A stretch of DNA of 64,000 nt from positions 1 to 64,000 of the forward strand of contig JAHCMI010000024.1 of NCBI GenBank assembly GCA_019192545.1, read 5' to 3'. This document shows, piece by piece, positions 48,782 through 58,791 of the stretch; the stretch's first letter is position 1, and every line of letters begins with the position of its first letter. The translations under genes and the position numbers were made by a program. This DNA is from Rivularia sp. MS3. Lineage in GTDB: Bacteria > Cyanobacteriota > Cyanobacteriia > Cyanobacteriales > Nostocaceae. Below the pieces are notes generated by a model. The model worked only from the letters and a program-made list of their open reading frames with translations, ran no database searches and had not been told where the DNA came from.

Positions 48782-49012
48782 ATGAATTATCCCATCCCAG
48801 ACAACCCTCAAGAAATTTTTGCTATGAAACAGCAACCGGTTGATGAGGAATTGGTAGCTGTAGCAATAGCAGGGGTAATAAAATTAGTCCGTTCTCAAGG
48901 TCAATCCTTAGAAGAATTAACAAATCAAGTTTTAGCTGAAGATGCTGTACTTGACAAGCAACAACGCCGTTGGCTTAGTCAAGTCGTAGCCTCAGCTTGG
49001 GACAATATTTAA
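48782..49012 (+). CDS. Small conserved-type protein of unknown function
   Basis: Protein of 76 residues, hydrophilic and helical, divergent from cruP (159-base gap). It reads DEELVAVAIAGVIKLVRSQGQSLEELTNQVLAEDAVLDKQQRRWL, a compact helical pair. I recall proteins of this sort in filamentous cyanobacteria but no function. The adjoining cruP does not show what it does. Confidence 0.7.
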   Translation: MNYPIPDNPQEIFAMKQQPVDEELVAVAIAGVIKLVRSQGQSLEELTNQVLAEDAVLDKQQRRWLSQVVASAWDNI

Positions 49013-49200
49013 ACAATTGGGCTTGGGGAATTGGGCATGGCGCATTGGATTTTAGATTTTATATTAAGAGCGATCGGTGAGGATTTAGGAGTTAGGAGCT
49101 ATTAAGGTTAAAGGTCAAAGATCAAAGGTTAAGATTACCTTTATCTCACTGTTTCCCTATACCCAATGCCCAATGCCCAATGCCCATTAGCCATTACCCA
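49013..49200. repeat. Short tandem repeats before cimA end
   Basis: CCCAATG units repeat from about 49161 to 49185, and a GGTTAAAGGTCAAAG stretch lies at 49105-49130. No gene is seen. Confidence 0.7.
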
Positions 49201-50808
49201 TTACCTAACTTCAGCATTCAACTGTGAGTGTAAAAGTAAACCGTATTCTAATCCTTCAGTCACCGCTTGATAAGAAGCTTCTAATATATTGTTGGAAACT
49301 CCTATTGTTGTCCAGCGCTGAATGCCGTTTCCTAATTCTACGATGGCGCGTGTAGTGGCTGACGTTCCGGTATGTCCGTTAAGAATCCTGACTTTATAAT
49401 CTGTGAGTTCAAATGTCTGGATTTGGGGATAGAATTTGACTAATCCCTTGCGTAAAGCTGCATCTAATGCTGCAACTGGCCCGTTTCCTTCGGCTGCTTC
49501 CCAAATGTCTTCGTCATTGACAGCGACTTTGACTGTTGCCAGGGCTTTTGTTGTTTCCAAGGCTTTTCCTAAATCGCAATGAATCTGAAAGCCTTTGACT
49601 TGGAAAAAAGCAGGGCGAGTTTGTAAAGCTTCGCGCATGAGTAATTCAAAACTAGCTTCTGCCGCCTCAAATTGATATCCCTGACTTTCTAATTCTTTAA
49701 GACGCTGCAATATTTCCCGCGTTGCCGGATGATTTTTATCAATTTCAATTCCAAATCCACGGGCTTTGATTAAAACGTTGCTGACTCCGGCTTGCTCGGA
49801 AATTACTATACGGCGACAATTACCAATTTTCTCTGGCTCGATGTGTTCGTAAGTTAAAGGATTTCTTTGTACTGCTGAAACATGAATCCCTCCTTTATGA
49901 GCAAAAGCCGAACGTCCAACAAAAGGAGCATGTTCGTCAGGAGCAAGATTAACAACTTCACTCACAAACCGACTAGCTTGGGTAAGTTGATATAGCTGGT
50001 TAGAATCAATGCAGTTGTAGCCTAACTTTAACTGTAAATTCGGAATTAAGGAACAAAGATTGGCATTGCCGCAACGTTCGCCATAGCCATTAATTGTACC
50101 TTGTACCATTTGCACTCCCGCCATGACTCCAGAAACAGCATTAGCAACAGCCATATCCGAATCATTATGAGTATGAATTCCTAATTGAATATTTTTCGGG
50201 CAGTTTGCAATTACTTCGGTAACAATTTGGGAAACTTCGTGGGGTAAAGTGCCGCCATTTGTATCGCAGAGTACTAGCCATTGGGCACCAGCAGCGATCG
50301 CAGTTTTTAAAGTTTGTAAAGCATAATCGGGATTATTCTTGTACCCGTCAAACCAATGTTCTGCATCGTATATAACGCGACGATTTTGAGAGCGAAGATA
50401 CTCTATAGTATCGCGAATCATTTCCAAATTTTCTGCTAAACTTGTTTTCAGACCTTCGGTAACGTGTAAATCCCAGGACTTACCAAAAATAGTTACCCAC
50501 AAAGTAGCGCTCGCAAGAATAGCTTGCAACATTGGTTCGGAACTTGCTGATTTGTTTGGTCGTCGAGTCGAGCAAAAGGGAACAATTTGTGCTTGTTTAA
50601 GTGGTTGTTCTCGCAGTTGCCAGAAAAGCTGCACGTCTTTGGGATTAGCTCCAGGCCATCCACCTTCGATGAAAGGAATTCCCAGTTCATCTAATCTCCT
50701 TGCGATACGTAATTTATCTTCCAGCGAAACTGATAAGCCCTCACGCTGAGTTCCGTCTCGCAGCGTGGTGTCGTAGATCCAAAGTTGGTGTGAGGAATTT
50801 ACGGTCAT
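49201..50808 (-). CDS. cimA: (R)-citramalate synthase
   Basis: Enzyme of 535 residues joining pyruvate and acetyl-CoA to citramalate, the first step of the threonine-independent isoleucine route common in cyanobacteria. The DRE-TIM N terminus shows YDTTLRDGTQREGLSVS, the metal-binding HTHND, and CDTNGGTLPHEVS. The C-terminal LeuA dimerisation domain (about 400-530) has RILNGHTGTSATTRAIVEL, the regulatory region that can sense isoleucine. Length and order fit CimA rather than LeuA. Flanked by repeats on one side and a 415-base gap on the other. Confidence 0.93.
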   Translation of the reverse strand: MTVNSSHQLWIYDTTLRDGTQREGLSVSLEDKLRIARRLDELGIPFIEGGWPGANPKDVQLFWQLREQPLKQAQIVPFCSTRRPNKSASSEPMLQAILASATLWVTIFGKSWDLHVTEGLKTSLAENLEMIRDTIEYLRSQNRRVIYDAEHWFDGYKNNPDYALQTLKTAIAAGAQWLVLCDTNGGTLPHEVSQIVTEVIANCPKNIQLGIHTHNDSDMAVANAVSGVMAGVQMVQGTINGYGERCGNANLCSLIPNLQLKLGYNCIDSNQLYQLTQASRFVSEVVNLAPDEHAPFVGRSAFAHKGGIHVSAVQRNPLTYEHIEPEKIGNCRRIVISEQAGVSNVLIKARGFGIEIDKNHPATREILQRLKELESQGYQFEAAEASFELLMREALQTRPAFFQVKGFQIHCDLGKALETTKALATVKVAVNDEDIWEAAEGNGPVAALDAALRKGLVKFYPQIQTFELTDYKVRILNGHTGTSATTRAIVELGNGIQRWTTIGVSNNILEASYQAVTEGLEYGLLLHSQLNAEVR

Positions 50809-51223
50809 AATTGTAGAGAGTAAAGCAATAACTACGAAAGCAATGTGTCAATATACAACAATAAAATGCTGGTTTGGTAACCTAGGATGCCTGTTTTTTT
50901 AGCTCAACCTAAGACAATAATTTGTATGCAATCGCAATGCCGCAGTTTGTAAGTTAAAACTTAATTTTTTAGACATGCTGCTCTGATGGCATTGATTTTT
51001 ATAACAGCAGTGAATACAGTAATTAACAATTAACTGTTATTAATAACAGCAAGTCCGCAGGCTGCAATAGCTGTACAGTTCAAATCCAAGGTTGCTAAAA
51101 CGGACAATTTTACTGGCTGAAAAATTTTTGACTCAAGTCAAAGGCTATATTGTTCGGCTTCGCAAAATTGGCAGTTTATAAAGTAAGAAAAAATACCCCA
51201 ATTGATTAGGAGATAGAACACAA
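50809..51223. other. Intergenic gap between divergent genes
   Basis: No gene is seen. ACAGTAATTAACAATTAACTGT (51014-51035, one mismatch from a perfect dyad around AACAATT) could be an operator. The gap must contain promoters for cimA and the 51224 gene. Bases after 51110 show no clear -10. Confidence 0.4.
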
Positions 51224-51610
51224 ATGGGTAGATGGACACCTTTAATTTTGATGGCTGGAGGCTTGGCAATTTTGCTAGGTACATTATTGGGCATCAATTT
51301 TCCTATGGATGGACGCAACGCAGAAGTTCCCGCTAAAAGAAGAGAATCGCAAGTACTTCCAGCTAATATTAATGTTAATAGTACTGCGACTGGCGCTAAT
51401 GGTTCTAGCAATGGCTCGTCTGCCGAACAAAATCGTCAAGGCAGCGTCGCTCAAAATAACGAAAACTCCAGAATAATCCAGAGTGCGCCTACAACAACCG
51501 CTCAAAGCAATACAACTACCACTGATTCGACTTCTACAACACAACCCTTGGGTAGAAGCTCTCAAAGAAGCACATCTGGGCGCAAGGCACCAGTTCGCGC
51601 TTTATGGTAG
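51224..51610 (+). CDS. Small single-helix, Ser/Thr/Asn-rich protein
   Basis: Protein of 128 residues, not recognised. GATTAGGAG precedes the ATG. An N-terminal hydrophobic helix (LILMAGGLAILLGTLLGI) anchors a disordered part rich in N, S, T and Q (NVNSTATGANGSSNGSSAEQ), ending basic (SQRSTSGRKAPVRALW). Probably a membrane-anchored linker-like protein facing the periplasm. Base use is like its neighbours. Confidence 0.55.
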   Translation: MGRWTPLILMAGGLAILLGTLLGINFPMDGRNAEVPAKRRESQVLPANINVNSTATGANGSSNGSSAEQNRQGSVAQNNENSRIIQSAPTTTAQSNTTTTDSTSTTQPLGRSSQRSTSGRKAPVRALW

Positions 51611-51863
51611 AAAATACCGCTCATCAGTTAGCAGCTACCAATAACTAGTTACGAGATATAGAAACTTGTTGGTAAAGCAAACATTAAGAACATTTCTGGG
51701 GGTTTGGACTTGAGGGGGTATTGATTTATTTCGTACTTTTTCTATCAAAAACCCAGTTTCCATATATCATCAAGAGCTTAAGATTTGCTTTACAAATAGT
51801 CTCTAAGTCACTAGTTATTTGTTACTAGTTAGTAATAACTAACGACTAATAACCGGCTGACTA

Positions 51864-53873
51864 ATGACTAGTGACATTTTAATTATTGGTGGCGGTGTTA
51901 TCGGCTTAGCGACAGCCATTGAACTGAAACTACGCGGTGCAAAAGTCACCGCGATAAGCCGAAATAGAAAAGCAGCAGCAGCAACAGCCGCAGCTGGAAT
52001 GCTAGCACCTTGTGCCGAACGTATTGCCGATACAGCTATGCTGCAATTGTGCAATCGTTCTTTATGTTTATATCCAGATTGGACGAGAAAACTAGAAGAA
52101 ATTACAGGTTTAGATACTGGTTATTGGGCTTGTGGTATTTTAGCTCCAGTTTATGAGGTACCACCAGGCTCCCCCACTCTCCCTCTCTCCCCCTCTTCTG
52201 CAACTTGGTTGGATAAACAAACAATTCATCAATACCAGCCCGGATTAAGTCAAGAAGTAGTCGGTGGTTGGTGGTACCCTGAAGATGGTCAGGTTGATAA
52301 CAAAGCTTTATTTCAAACTCTTTTAAACGCTGCCCAAAATCTTGGTGTTGAAATTCAAGAAGGAATTACAGTAAAAGGAATTATTCAACAGCAAGGACAG
52401 GTTAAAGGTTTACAAACCAATGCTGGCAGACTTTGCGCTTCTAAATACGTGCTAGCAACGGGTGCTTGGTGTAATGAATTATTACCTTTACCAGTACGTC
52501 CGCTCAAAGGTCAAATGTTGAGTGTCAAAGTGCCATTTTCTACCCCAGAATTACCTTTGAGTCGGGTACTGTACGGAGATAATATTTATATCGTACCCAG
52601 ACGGGATGGAAGAATAATAATTGGCGCTACTTGCGAAGATGTTGGTTTTACTTTGGGAAATACGCCTGTAGGCATTCAAAGTTTGCTGCAAGCAGCTATT
52701 AAACTATATCCGCAACTGCAAAATTATCCTATCGAAGAATTTTGGTGGGGATTTCGTCCGACTACTCCCGACGAATTACCCATTCTTGGCAATAGCTGGT
52801 GTGAAAACTTAATATTTGCTACCGGTCATCATCGAAATGGTATTCTGCTAACACCGATAACCGCAAAATTAATTGCCGATATAGTTTTAGAAGAAAAATC
52901 AGAAAAATCGGATTCAATGCTGGCTAACTTTCATTATTCACGCTTCCATAATTCAACTTCTACATCTACCGCTATGCCGACTTCTGACGTTAATTTTTCC
53001 AACGGTAATATCTCTTCAGTATCTTTGCAAACAGACGAGCCAGTTAAGTTGGCAAATGAAGATTTAATTCAAAATGCAATTCAAGACTCCAAACTAATCA
53101 TAGCCGGTAAAGAATTTACATCGCGGTTGATGACTGGTACGGGTAAATATAGAAATATTGCCGAAATGCAGCAAAGTATAGAAAAGAGTGAATGTCAAAT
53201 AGTTACAGTTGCAGTACGCAGAGTTCAAACCAATGCTCCCGGACATGAAGGTTTAGCAGAAGCATTAAACTGGAATAAAATTTGGATGCTGCCCAACACA
53301 GCAGGGTGTAAAACCGCAGAAGAAGCAATTCGCGTTGCTCGTTTGGGAAGAGAAATGGCGAAAATTCTCGGACAAGAAGATAACAACTTTGTCAAGTTAG
53401 AAGTAATTCCCGACGCAAAATATTTACTTCCCGATCCAATCGGCACCCTACAAGCCGCAGAACAACTGGTAAAAGAAGGTTTCGCCGTATTACCCTATAT
53501 CAACGCCGATCCAATGTTAGCCAAGCGTTTAGAAGAAGTCGGTTGTGCAACGGTAATGCCTTTAGCAGCACCAATTGGTTCCGGGCAAGGATTGCAGACT
53601 ACTGCCAATATTAAGATTATTATCGAAAACGCCAACATTCCAGTAGTAGTAGACGCTGGTATTGGTGCCCCATCCGAAGCCGCCCAAGCAATGGAAATGG
53701 GAGCAGACGCTTTGTTAATTAACAGCGCGATCGCCTTGGCAAACAACCCACCAGCAATGGCAAGAGCCATGAACATGGCAGCAGTAGCCGGACGTTTGGC
53801 ATACCTAGCTGGAAGAATGCCCATGAAGGATTATGCCAGCGCTTCCTCTCCTTTGACGGGAACGGTGAATTAG
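51864..53873 (+). CDS. thiO/thiG: Fused glycine oxidase ThiO - thiazole synthase ThiG
   Basis: Bifunctional enzyme of 669 residues for the thiazole half of thiamine. Residues 1-365 are ThiO (FAD motif [15 protein letters not shown], then [10 protein letters not shown] and [13 protein letters not shown]), which oxidises glycine to dehydroglycine. A linker (about 370-405) leads to ThiG (about 405-669: [52 protein letters not shown] with the Schiff-base Lys, [10 protein letters not shown]). The fusion is known in cyanobacteria and channels the unstable imine. The residues [11 protein letters not shown] at about 103-113 come from a C/T-rich low-complexity tract (52165-52200) of the kind seen between genes. 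No thiS or TPP riboswitch is visible nearby. Confidence 0.95.
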   Translation: MTSDILIIGGGVIGLATAIELKLRGAKVTAISRNRKAAAATAAAGMLAPCAERIADTAMLQLCNRSLCLYPDWTRKLEEITGLDTGYWACGILAPVYEVPPGSPTLPLSPSSATWLDKQTIHQYQPGLSQEVVGGWWYPEDGQVDNKALFQTLLNAAQNLGVEIQEGITVKGIIQQQGQVKGLQTNAGRLCASKYVLATGAWCNELLPLPVRPLKGQMLSVKVPFSTPELPLSRVLYGDNIYIVPRRDGRIIIGATCEDVGFTLGNTPVGIQSLLQAAIKLYPQLQNYPIEEFWWGFRPTTPDELPILGNSWCENLIFATGHHRNGILLTPITAKLIADIVLEEKSEKSDSMLANFHYSRFHNSTSTSTAMPTSDVNFSNGNISSVSLQTDEPVKLANEDLIQNAIQDSKLIIAGKEFTSRLMTGTGKYRNIAEMQQSIEKSECQIVTVAVRRVQTNAPGHEGLAEALNWNKIWMLPNTAGCKTAEEAIRVARLGREMAKILGQEDNNFVKLEVIPDAKYLLPDPIGTLQAAEQLVKEGFAVLPYINADPMLAKRLEEVGCATVMPLAAPIGSGQGLQTTANIKIIIENANIPVVVDAGIGAPSEAAQAMEMGADALLINSAIALANNPPAMARAMNMAAVAGRLAYLAGRMPMKDYASASSPLTGTVN

Positions 53874-54060
53874 GGAGTGAGGGAGTGAGAGAGTGAGGGA
53901 GTGAAGGAGTGAGGGAGGAAGAAAATAAAAAATCATCATCTTATCCCATTATCCCGTCACCCCCCATCACCCCATCATCCCATCACCCCATTATTCTTTA
54001 CTCGCTGCTTGCTATTGGCGACTCCTAACTATGCCCCATGCCCAATGCCCAATCCCCAAT
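53874..54060. repeat. Short tandem repeats after thiOG
   Basis: GGGAGTGA units (about 53874-53925), then ATCACCCC/ATCATCCC units (about 53941-53993) and a CCCAATGCCC stretch (54040-54060). They fill the gap before psb34. Confidence 0.8.
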
Positions 54061-54142
54061 TCCCACTTCTATATCTTTAGGAAGAGAGCGCTTACACAGT
54101 TCATGTAAAATAATACGAAGAGAATAACAAGGATTTTAAATT

Positions 54143-54322
54143 ATGCCCTATACCACAGAAGAAGGCGGTCGTTTAAATAATTTCGCTCGCGAACCAAAGG
54201 TTTACAAGGCTGAGCCTCCCAATAAAAAACAACAAATTACTTATATTGTGTTGGGAGTTGCTGCTGCTGCATTGCTTGGCGGCGTATTTTTTGTTGCCTT
54301 CTCAGTGTCTAATGCTGCTTAA
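54143..54322 (+). CDS. psb34: Photosystem II assembly protein Psb34 (ssl1498 family)
   Basis: Protein of 59 residues. It starts MPYTTEEGGRLNNFAREPKV, continues YKAEPPNKKQQITY and ends in one membrane helix (IVLGVAAAALLGGVFFVAFSV), exactly the pattern of the cyanobacterial ssl1498 family now named Psb34. Psb34 binds CP47 in PSII assembly intermediates and helps displace high-light-inducible proteins. AAGGA (54128-54132) is the likely ribosome site. TTACA and TGTAA (54092-54096, 54104-54108) form an inverted repeat upstream that may be regulatory. A strong terminator follows, so it is monocistronic. Confidence 0.92.
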   Translation: MPYTTEEGGRLNNFAREPKVYKAEPPNKKQQITYIVLGVAAAALLGGVFFVAFSVSNAA

Positions 54323-54361
54323 CAAAAGATAAAAATAAAAAATTATTTACTTTTGGTATAA

Positions 54362-54395
54362 CAGGTTCCATTTTTTTAGGGAGCCTGGTTTTTTA
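54362..54395 (+). terminator. Rho-independent terminator of psb34
   Basis: CAGGTTCC (54362-54369) and GGAGCCTG (54380-54387) form an 8-bp stem (one G-T) with a 10-base loop, followed by a G and TTTTTT. Confidence 0.85.
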
Positions 54396-54582
54396 TTTGT
54401 TAGAATGCATCAGTTGGAAAGTATAAAATAAAACTTTTTCCTCCGTAAAACCTGAAAGAGCGGATTTTTCCTGAACAATGCAATAAATACTTGAAAACCG
54501 TAGTCATAGTCACAACTAAGGTTGCTGCTTATATATGCCCATTTTTGGGAAGTAAACTGCATTTGGCTGATGATGAGCCGCT

Positions 54583-56826
54583 ATGAGCTTAAAGGACACT
54601 GTAAACTCTAATAATTCTGGTTGGAACCGGCAAGTTTATCACCGCTTGAAACTTGCTTTAGGTCTAAACTTGCGAAGACAAATTTTCATAGCGGTATGTG
54701 ACGATTTAAACTTGAGAAATCAAGTGGCGGCTCGTTTGCATTCAACTTTGGCATATCCTGTAGGGCAGGTTTTGTATCAACCAATTGATACCCAATCTGA
54801 AGCTAGTACTCCAGCTTATCCCAGATTAGTCACTTTAAGGTTGAATTTAAACGACCCAAATCCCATAGCGCAAATTAATCAATGGTTATCAAATTATCCA
54901 CCGCCGATTGTAGGTGGTTCTAAAGATGTACCGGGGAAGGCTTTACCGATTCCGTCATTTCAAATGGTGGGTACGGAACAGCTAACTAGACAACCTGTAG
55001 CCATACAGCGTTTATTTTTACATTACCTGCGTTTAACAGAACAGCAGCACTCAAGTCAAACAGACAGCAAATTTTTAGAATCAAGTTTATTATTATGGGT
55101 TCCACGCCCGTGGTTACGGGCAATTCAACAGTCGGCTCCTCAATTTTGGCGTTGTCGAACTGGTGTATTTTTGTTTGCTGGAGAACCAACTCCAACAAGT
55201 CCAAATAGAAGTACACCACGTCGTTTTTCCGTTCAGAGAAGCTTAGATTTAGACTCTGTGGAAGAGCCGTTGATTAACGAAGAATTGACAACTCCTCCTA
55301 GTAATTTCAATTTTGAGGATGATTTAGATTTTCCACCGTCTCAAACATCCCAAACGTCAGAAAATATCCTAGAGCAATCGGTAGAATCTTTTGTCGAAAA
55401 AGAAAAAAATCCGCTCTCAGAATTAGAAATATTTACTCCTGGAATGCAGCAGGAGGAACAAGGCGAATCTACTACTAAAGATAATTCGAGCAATATTGTT
55501 CCTTCAGCCTCGGATTTACCCCATATTAGTAAAGAGTTAACCGAGCTAATTCTGACAACTATCAGCACTACGATAGTTGATAATCCAGAGGAAAATTCTC
55601 AAGTACAGCAAATCTTGCGAGAAATTGAGGATTTACATTCGCAACAAGCTGACGAAAAAGAAATTGGTGTTGCTTATTATCGCTTAGGAAATATATATCG
55701 CATCCGCATCGAACAAGGGCAATCAACTCTAGAAAACTTAATGGTGGCAATTCTGGCATATCAGGAATCAATTGCTTATGATGATTCTTCTGAGGTTGTT
55801 CCAGATGTATTGAATGATTTGGGTACGCTGTATTGGATGCTTTACCGTACACCACCTAATTCTCAGGAAGGGCCATCTTATATCGAGCAAGGTATCGAGT
55901 TTTACGAATTAGCGTTGAAGTTAATTTCACCAGAAAGCCATTCGGAAACTTATGCTAGAGTCCAGAACAACTTAGGTACGGCTTATGGCGATTTAGCTCG
56001 TTTTAATAATCCAGACCAAAACTGGCAAAATGCAGTCACGGCGTATACCGAGGCTCTACGTTTTCGTACTGCCGAAATGGAACCATTAAAATATGCAGCC
56101 TGCCAAAATAATTTAGGTACTGCTTACTGGCATTTAGCGCAATATAATCAGCCCGTAATTAATTTAAAGCAAGCAATAGTAGCTTACGAACATGCAGTAG
56201 TTTACTATAATTCCGAGCAAGAACCGTTGAAATACGGCATGATTCAAAATAATATCGGTACAGCTTACTGGAACCTTGCCCAATACGATAGAGAAGTAGA
56301 ATATTTGCAATTGGCTATTAATGCTTATACCGAAGCCTTAAAATATCGTACTCCAGCCAACGTTCCTACAGCTTGTGCTGCAACGCAAAATAATTTAGGT
56401 ACAGCTTATTGGCATTTAGCAAATCAACCTGATACGGATAAAGACGAAAGATTAAACTATTTAAAAATGTCTATTGAGGCTTATGATGAAGCCTTAGCTT
56501 TAGCTCATTCCCTAAAAGGTGTATCTCTAAGCTTTGACTTGTTTGCAACTCATAATAACTTAGGTTTAGCCAACTATCAGATAGCAACAGATAAATTTTT
56601 CACAGAAGATAAAAAAATTCGTTCCCAATATTTAGAAAAAGCATTAGATAATCATTTACAAGCCTTAACAGGAATGAACCAAGAATCAGAAACTCATCAA
56701 AGCACGATTGGTTACATAGTAAAAACAATTCGCGGCTTCCATGATGAATTAGGAATTCAAGGACAAAATGTAGCTTTATCTAAAGTTCCAGGGCAATTGT
56801 TACCGGAAATTTTACCAAAACTATGA
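54583..56826 (+). CDS. TPR protein with an N-terminal NTPase-like region
   Basis: Soluble protein of 747 residues. Residues 1-215 form a globular domain (RQIFIAVCDDLNLRNQVAARLHS, LLLWVPRPWLRAIQQSAPQFW) that recalls a P-loop fold core but lacks Walker A. Residues 215-330 are a disordered acidic linker. Residues about 345-720 contain TPR units with recurrent NNLGTAYWHLAQY (six or more). The repeats bind partner proteins. I recognise the type from filamentous cyanobacteria but no function. It stands alone, before the repeat island at 56.8-57.8 kb. Confidence 0.85.
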   Translation: MSLKDTVNSNNSGWNRQVYHRLKLALGLNLRRQIFIAVCDDLNLRNQVAARLHSTLAYPVGQVLYQPIDTQSEASTPAYPRLVTLRLNLNDPNPIAQINQWLSNYPPPIVGGSKDVPGKALPIPSFQMVGTEQLTRQPVAIQRLFLHYLRLTEQQHSSQTDSKFLESSLLLWVPRPWLRAIQQSAPQFWRCRTGVFLFAGEPTPTSPNRSTPRRFSVQRSLDLDSVEEPLINEELTTPPSNFNFEDDLDFPPSQTSQTSENILEQSVESFVEKEKNPLSELEIFTPGMQQEEQGESTTKDNSSNIVPSASDLPHISKELTELILTTISTTIVDNPEENSQVQQILREIEDLHSQQADEKEIGVAYYRLGNIYRIRIEQGQSTLENLMVAILAYQESIAYDDSSEVVPDVLNDLGTLYWMLYRTPPNSQEGPSYIEQGIEFYELALKLISPESHSETYARVQNNLGTAYGDLARFNNPDQNWQNAVTAYTEALRFRTAEMEPLKYAACQNNLGTAYWHLAQYNQPVINLKQAIVAYEHAVVYYNSEQEPLKYGMIQNNIGTAYWNLAQYDREVEYLQLAINAYTEALKYRTPANVPTACAATQNNLGTAYWHLANQPDTDKDERLNYLKMSIEAYDEALALAHSLKGVSLSFDLFATHNNLGLANYQIATDKFFTEDKKIRSQYLEKALDNHLQALTGMNQESETHQSTIGYIVKTIRGFHDELGIQGQNVALSKVPGQLLPEILPKL

Positions 56827-56852
56827 CAGCGTACAGTGAACAGTGGTAGTGG

Positions 56853-56921
56853 TAGGTTGGGTTAGACGCACGAAAAGATTTAATTATTAACCAATTAATT
56901 TAAAATGCGTCGTAACCCAAC
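56853..56921 (+). repeat. Palindromic repeat type A, copy 1
   Basis: TAGGTTGGGTTAGACGCACG (56853-56872) and AAATGCGTCGTAACCCAACA (56902-56921) are inverted relatives enclosing about 30 AT-rich bases. The same element occurs at 57539-57608. Confidence 0.8.
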
Positions 56922-56985
56922 ATCAATTTTTGGATGAAGCGAGTTCTTCTGTTGGATATTCAAGAGGTTATATAAAACGTATTTG

Positions 56986-57054
56986 TAGGGTGCTGTCACG
57001 GTACGAACATCTTAAATTTTTAAATTATAATCTCGAAAATACCGTGACGCACCA
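56986..57054 (+). repeat. Palindromic repeat type B, copy 1
   Basis: Ends TAGGGTGCTGTCACGGTA (56986-57003) and TACCGTGACGCACCA (57040-57054) are inverted and enclose about 36 AT-rich bases. It is about 90 percent the same as the copy at 57413-57481. Confidence 0.8.
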
Positions 57055-57412
57055 CCATGATATATATAAAAATTCACAGCATTTAATTAATAAATCAAAA
57101 ACGTATTTCAATTTTAATTTTACAAAATATTTTTTTTTAAATAGCGAAAATATGAGATAATAAAAGTATAAGAATATATTTAATACAATGGGAGTATTAA
57201 CAAAATTTTTATGGAAGCAAAGCCTTCCCATTATTAAAAATGGTTTATATAAAAAATAATACTATAAAACCGTTACAAATAAAAAATTTTGCGGTATTTA
57301 CATTATAAAAATAATACTGGCAATAATATATACTTTACAGACAAAAAAATAAGTAAATATCTCATAATAAACGAGATTATATAAGATGTGTCTGTCATAA
57401 ATTAAACATTTT
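57055..57412. other. AT-rich DNA between the two type B repeats
   Basis: Very AT-rich, no credible gene. Short frames here (56930-57160 and 57025-57231 minus) run through the repeats. Confidence 0.5.
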
Positions 57413-57481
57413 GTAGGGTGCTGTCACGGTACAAACATCTTAAATATTTAAATTACAATCTCGAAAATACCGTGACGCACC
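57413..57481 (+). repeat. Palindromic repeat type B, copy 2
   Basis: Second type B copy with the same ends and nearly the same inner sequence (GAACATCTTAAA versus CAAACATCTTAAA); the order of the island is A-B-B-A. Confidence 0.8.
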
Positions 57482-57538
57482 ATCATAATATAGCGAACAG
57501 TTGTTCACCGGTCGGGTGTGGATCATCAGTGGTAATGG

Positions 57539-57608
57539 TAGGTTGGGTTAGACGCACGAAGATATTTAATTATTAACCGATTAATTTAAATTGCGTCGTA
57601 ACCCAACA
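57539..57608 (+). repeat. Palindromic repeat type A, copy 2
   Basis: Second type A copy. The flank GAAATGAAGCGAGTTGTTG (57651-57669) also matches the flank of copy 1 (GGATGAAGCGAGTTCTTCTG, 56932-56951), so the copied unit is longer than the palindrome. A separate TTGGGTT...AACCCAACCTAC hairpin is at 57728-57760. Confidence 0.8.
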
Positions 57609-57781
57609 TTAATATTTTAGTTTGATGCGAAATTATTCAAGATACATTTTGAAATGAAGCGAGTTGTTGCGTTTGGTGTTTAATATTGTTTTGAATTGAA
57701 TTATCTAGTTTAGTCTCCTAGATAATGTTGGGTTTCTCTTCGTTCAACCCAACCTACAAAAAATCTTCTTATTCCTAATTC

Positions 57782-58657
57782 TCAACTCTCCCCATACTCT
57801 CCCACTTTAATAGCTTCAAACAAAGATGAATAATCTTCGTTTTTCATTGCCATTTTCATTGTCATTTCAAGGATTTCTCGCACACCTTGAATACTGCTGA
57901 CGTTTAATCCTGCTTCTTTGGCTTCTTCAATAAAGTAATCTGTATCTTTGACTAAATGTTTTACGGGGAAATTGGGATTGGCGTAATTGCCATCTACCAT
58001 GCGTTGCAGCTTTTTATCAAAAGTAGGTGCGTAAACCGCACTTTCACGCAAAATTTGCATAAATATGTCTGGTTTAATACCCTGACGTTGGATAAATCCC
58101 AGACTCAAACCAAAAGCTGAGGTTAAGGAGGCAATTAATTGATTTAAAGCTAATTTAACTGCTGCCGCGCTTCCTACGGAACCTACAAGTATGGGTTCGG
58201 GACCGAAATGCTTTAATAATTCTAGGCTGCGTTTGTATTGGTCTTTTTGTGCGCCTACCATGACAATTAATTTACCATCTTTGGCTTCTGGTCTGCTGCC
58301 AAGTACTGGTGCTTCAATATAATCTCCACCGGCGGAAACTACCGCATCTCTAATTTCCCTGCTTTCTGTAGGGGTGATTGTCCCCATTTGGATAACTTGC
58401 TTTCCTTTGACGCTGCGGGAGGACATATCGGAAAGTAATACCGTGTAAATTGCTGCCGTGTTTGTCAGCATAAGTACCACATATTCAGCAGCACTGATTG
58501 CTTGATGGGGATGTTCTACAATTTCGGCTCCTGCTGCTTTTAGAGGTTCTAATTTTTCTGGAGTACGGTTATAAGCAATTAACTCTACACCTTGTTCTAA
58601 CAACCTTTGTGCCATCGGTTGTCCCATTAATCCAGTACCCAGAAATGCCACCTTCAT
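57782..58657 (-). CDS. NAD(P)-dependent beta-hydroxyacid dehydrogenase family protein
   Basis: Enzyme of 291 residues. The Rossmann start is FLGTGLMGQPMAQRLLEQGV, followed by the substrate loop EAPVLGSRPEAKDGKL and the catalytic-lysine helix KLALNQLIASL. The second half is the all-helical dimer domain. Family members reduce or oxidise 3-hydroxyisobutyrate, tartronate semialdehyde, glyoxylate or succinic semialdehyde; which one cannot be told. The loop usually written GxSGG is here VLGSRPEA, as in the glyoxylate/succinic-semialdehyde reductase subgroup. Transcribed alone. Confidence 0.88.
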   Translation of the reverse strand: MKVAFLGTGLMGQPMAQRLLEQGVELIAYNRTPEKLEPLKAAGAEIVEHPHQAISAAEYVVLMLTNTAAIYTVLLSDMSSRSVKGKQVIQMGTITPTESREIRDAVVSAGGDYIEAPVLGSRPEAKDGKLIVMVGAQKDQYKRSLELLKHFGPEPILVGSVGSAAAVKLALNQLIASLTSAFGLSLGFIQRQGIKPDIFMQILRESAVYAPTFDKKLQRMVDGNYANPNFPVKHLVKDTDYFIEEAKEAGLNVSSIQGVREILEMTMKMAMKNEDYSSLFEAIKVGEYGES

Positions 58658-58791
58658 GTTTTAATTCCTTCTTTATAACTTGTTTTAAAAATGATGTTTG
58701 ATTTGGGAGTTGGGCATAGGGCTTAGGGCATGATGTATTAACCTTTAACCTTGCCCACTCCCAACTTTTAACTCCTAACTCTTAACTTTTT

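Noticed and set aside
51060-51100. tRNA-like stretch with CAGTTCAAATCC
   Set aside because: The flanking bases do not form T, anticodon or acceptor stems.
51611-51863. TPP riboswitch before thiOG
   Set aside because: No CTGAGA-type core or paired arms are visible in the leader.
56930-57231. Short frames in the repeat island
   Set aside because: They are composed of type A/B repeats and AT-rich filler.
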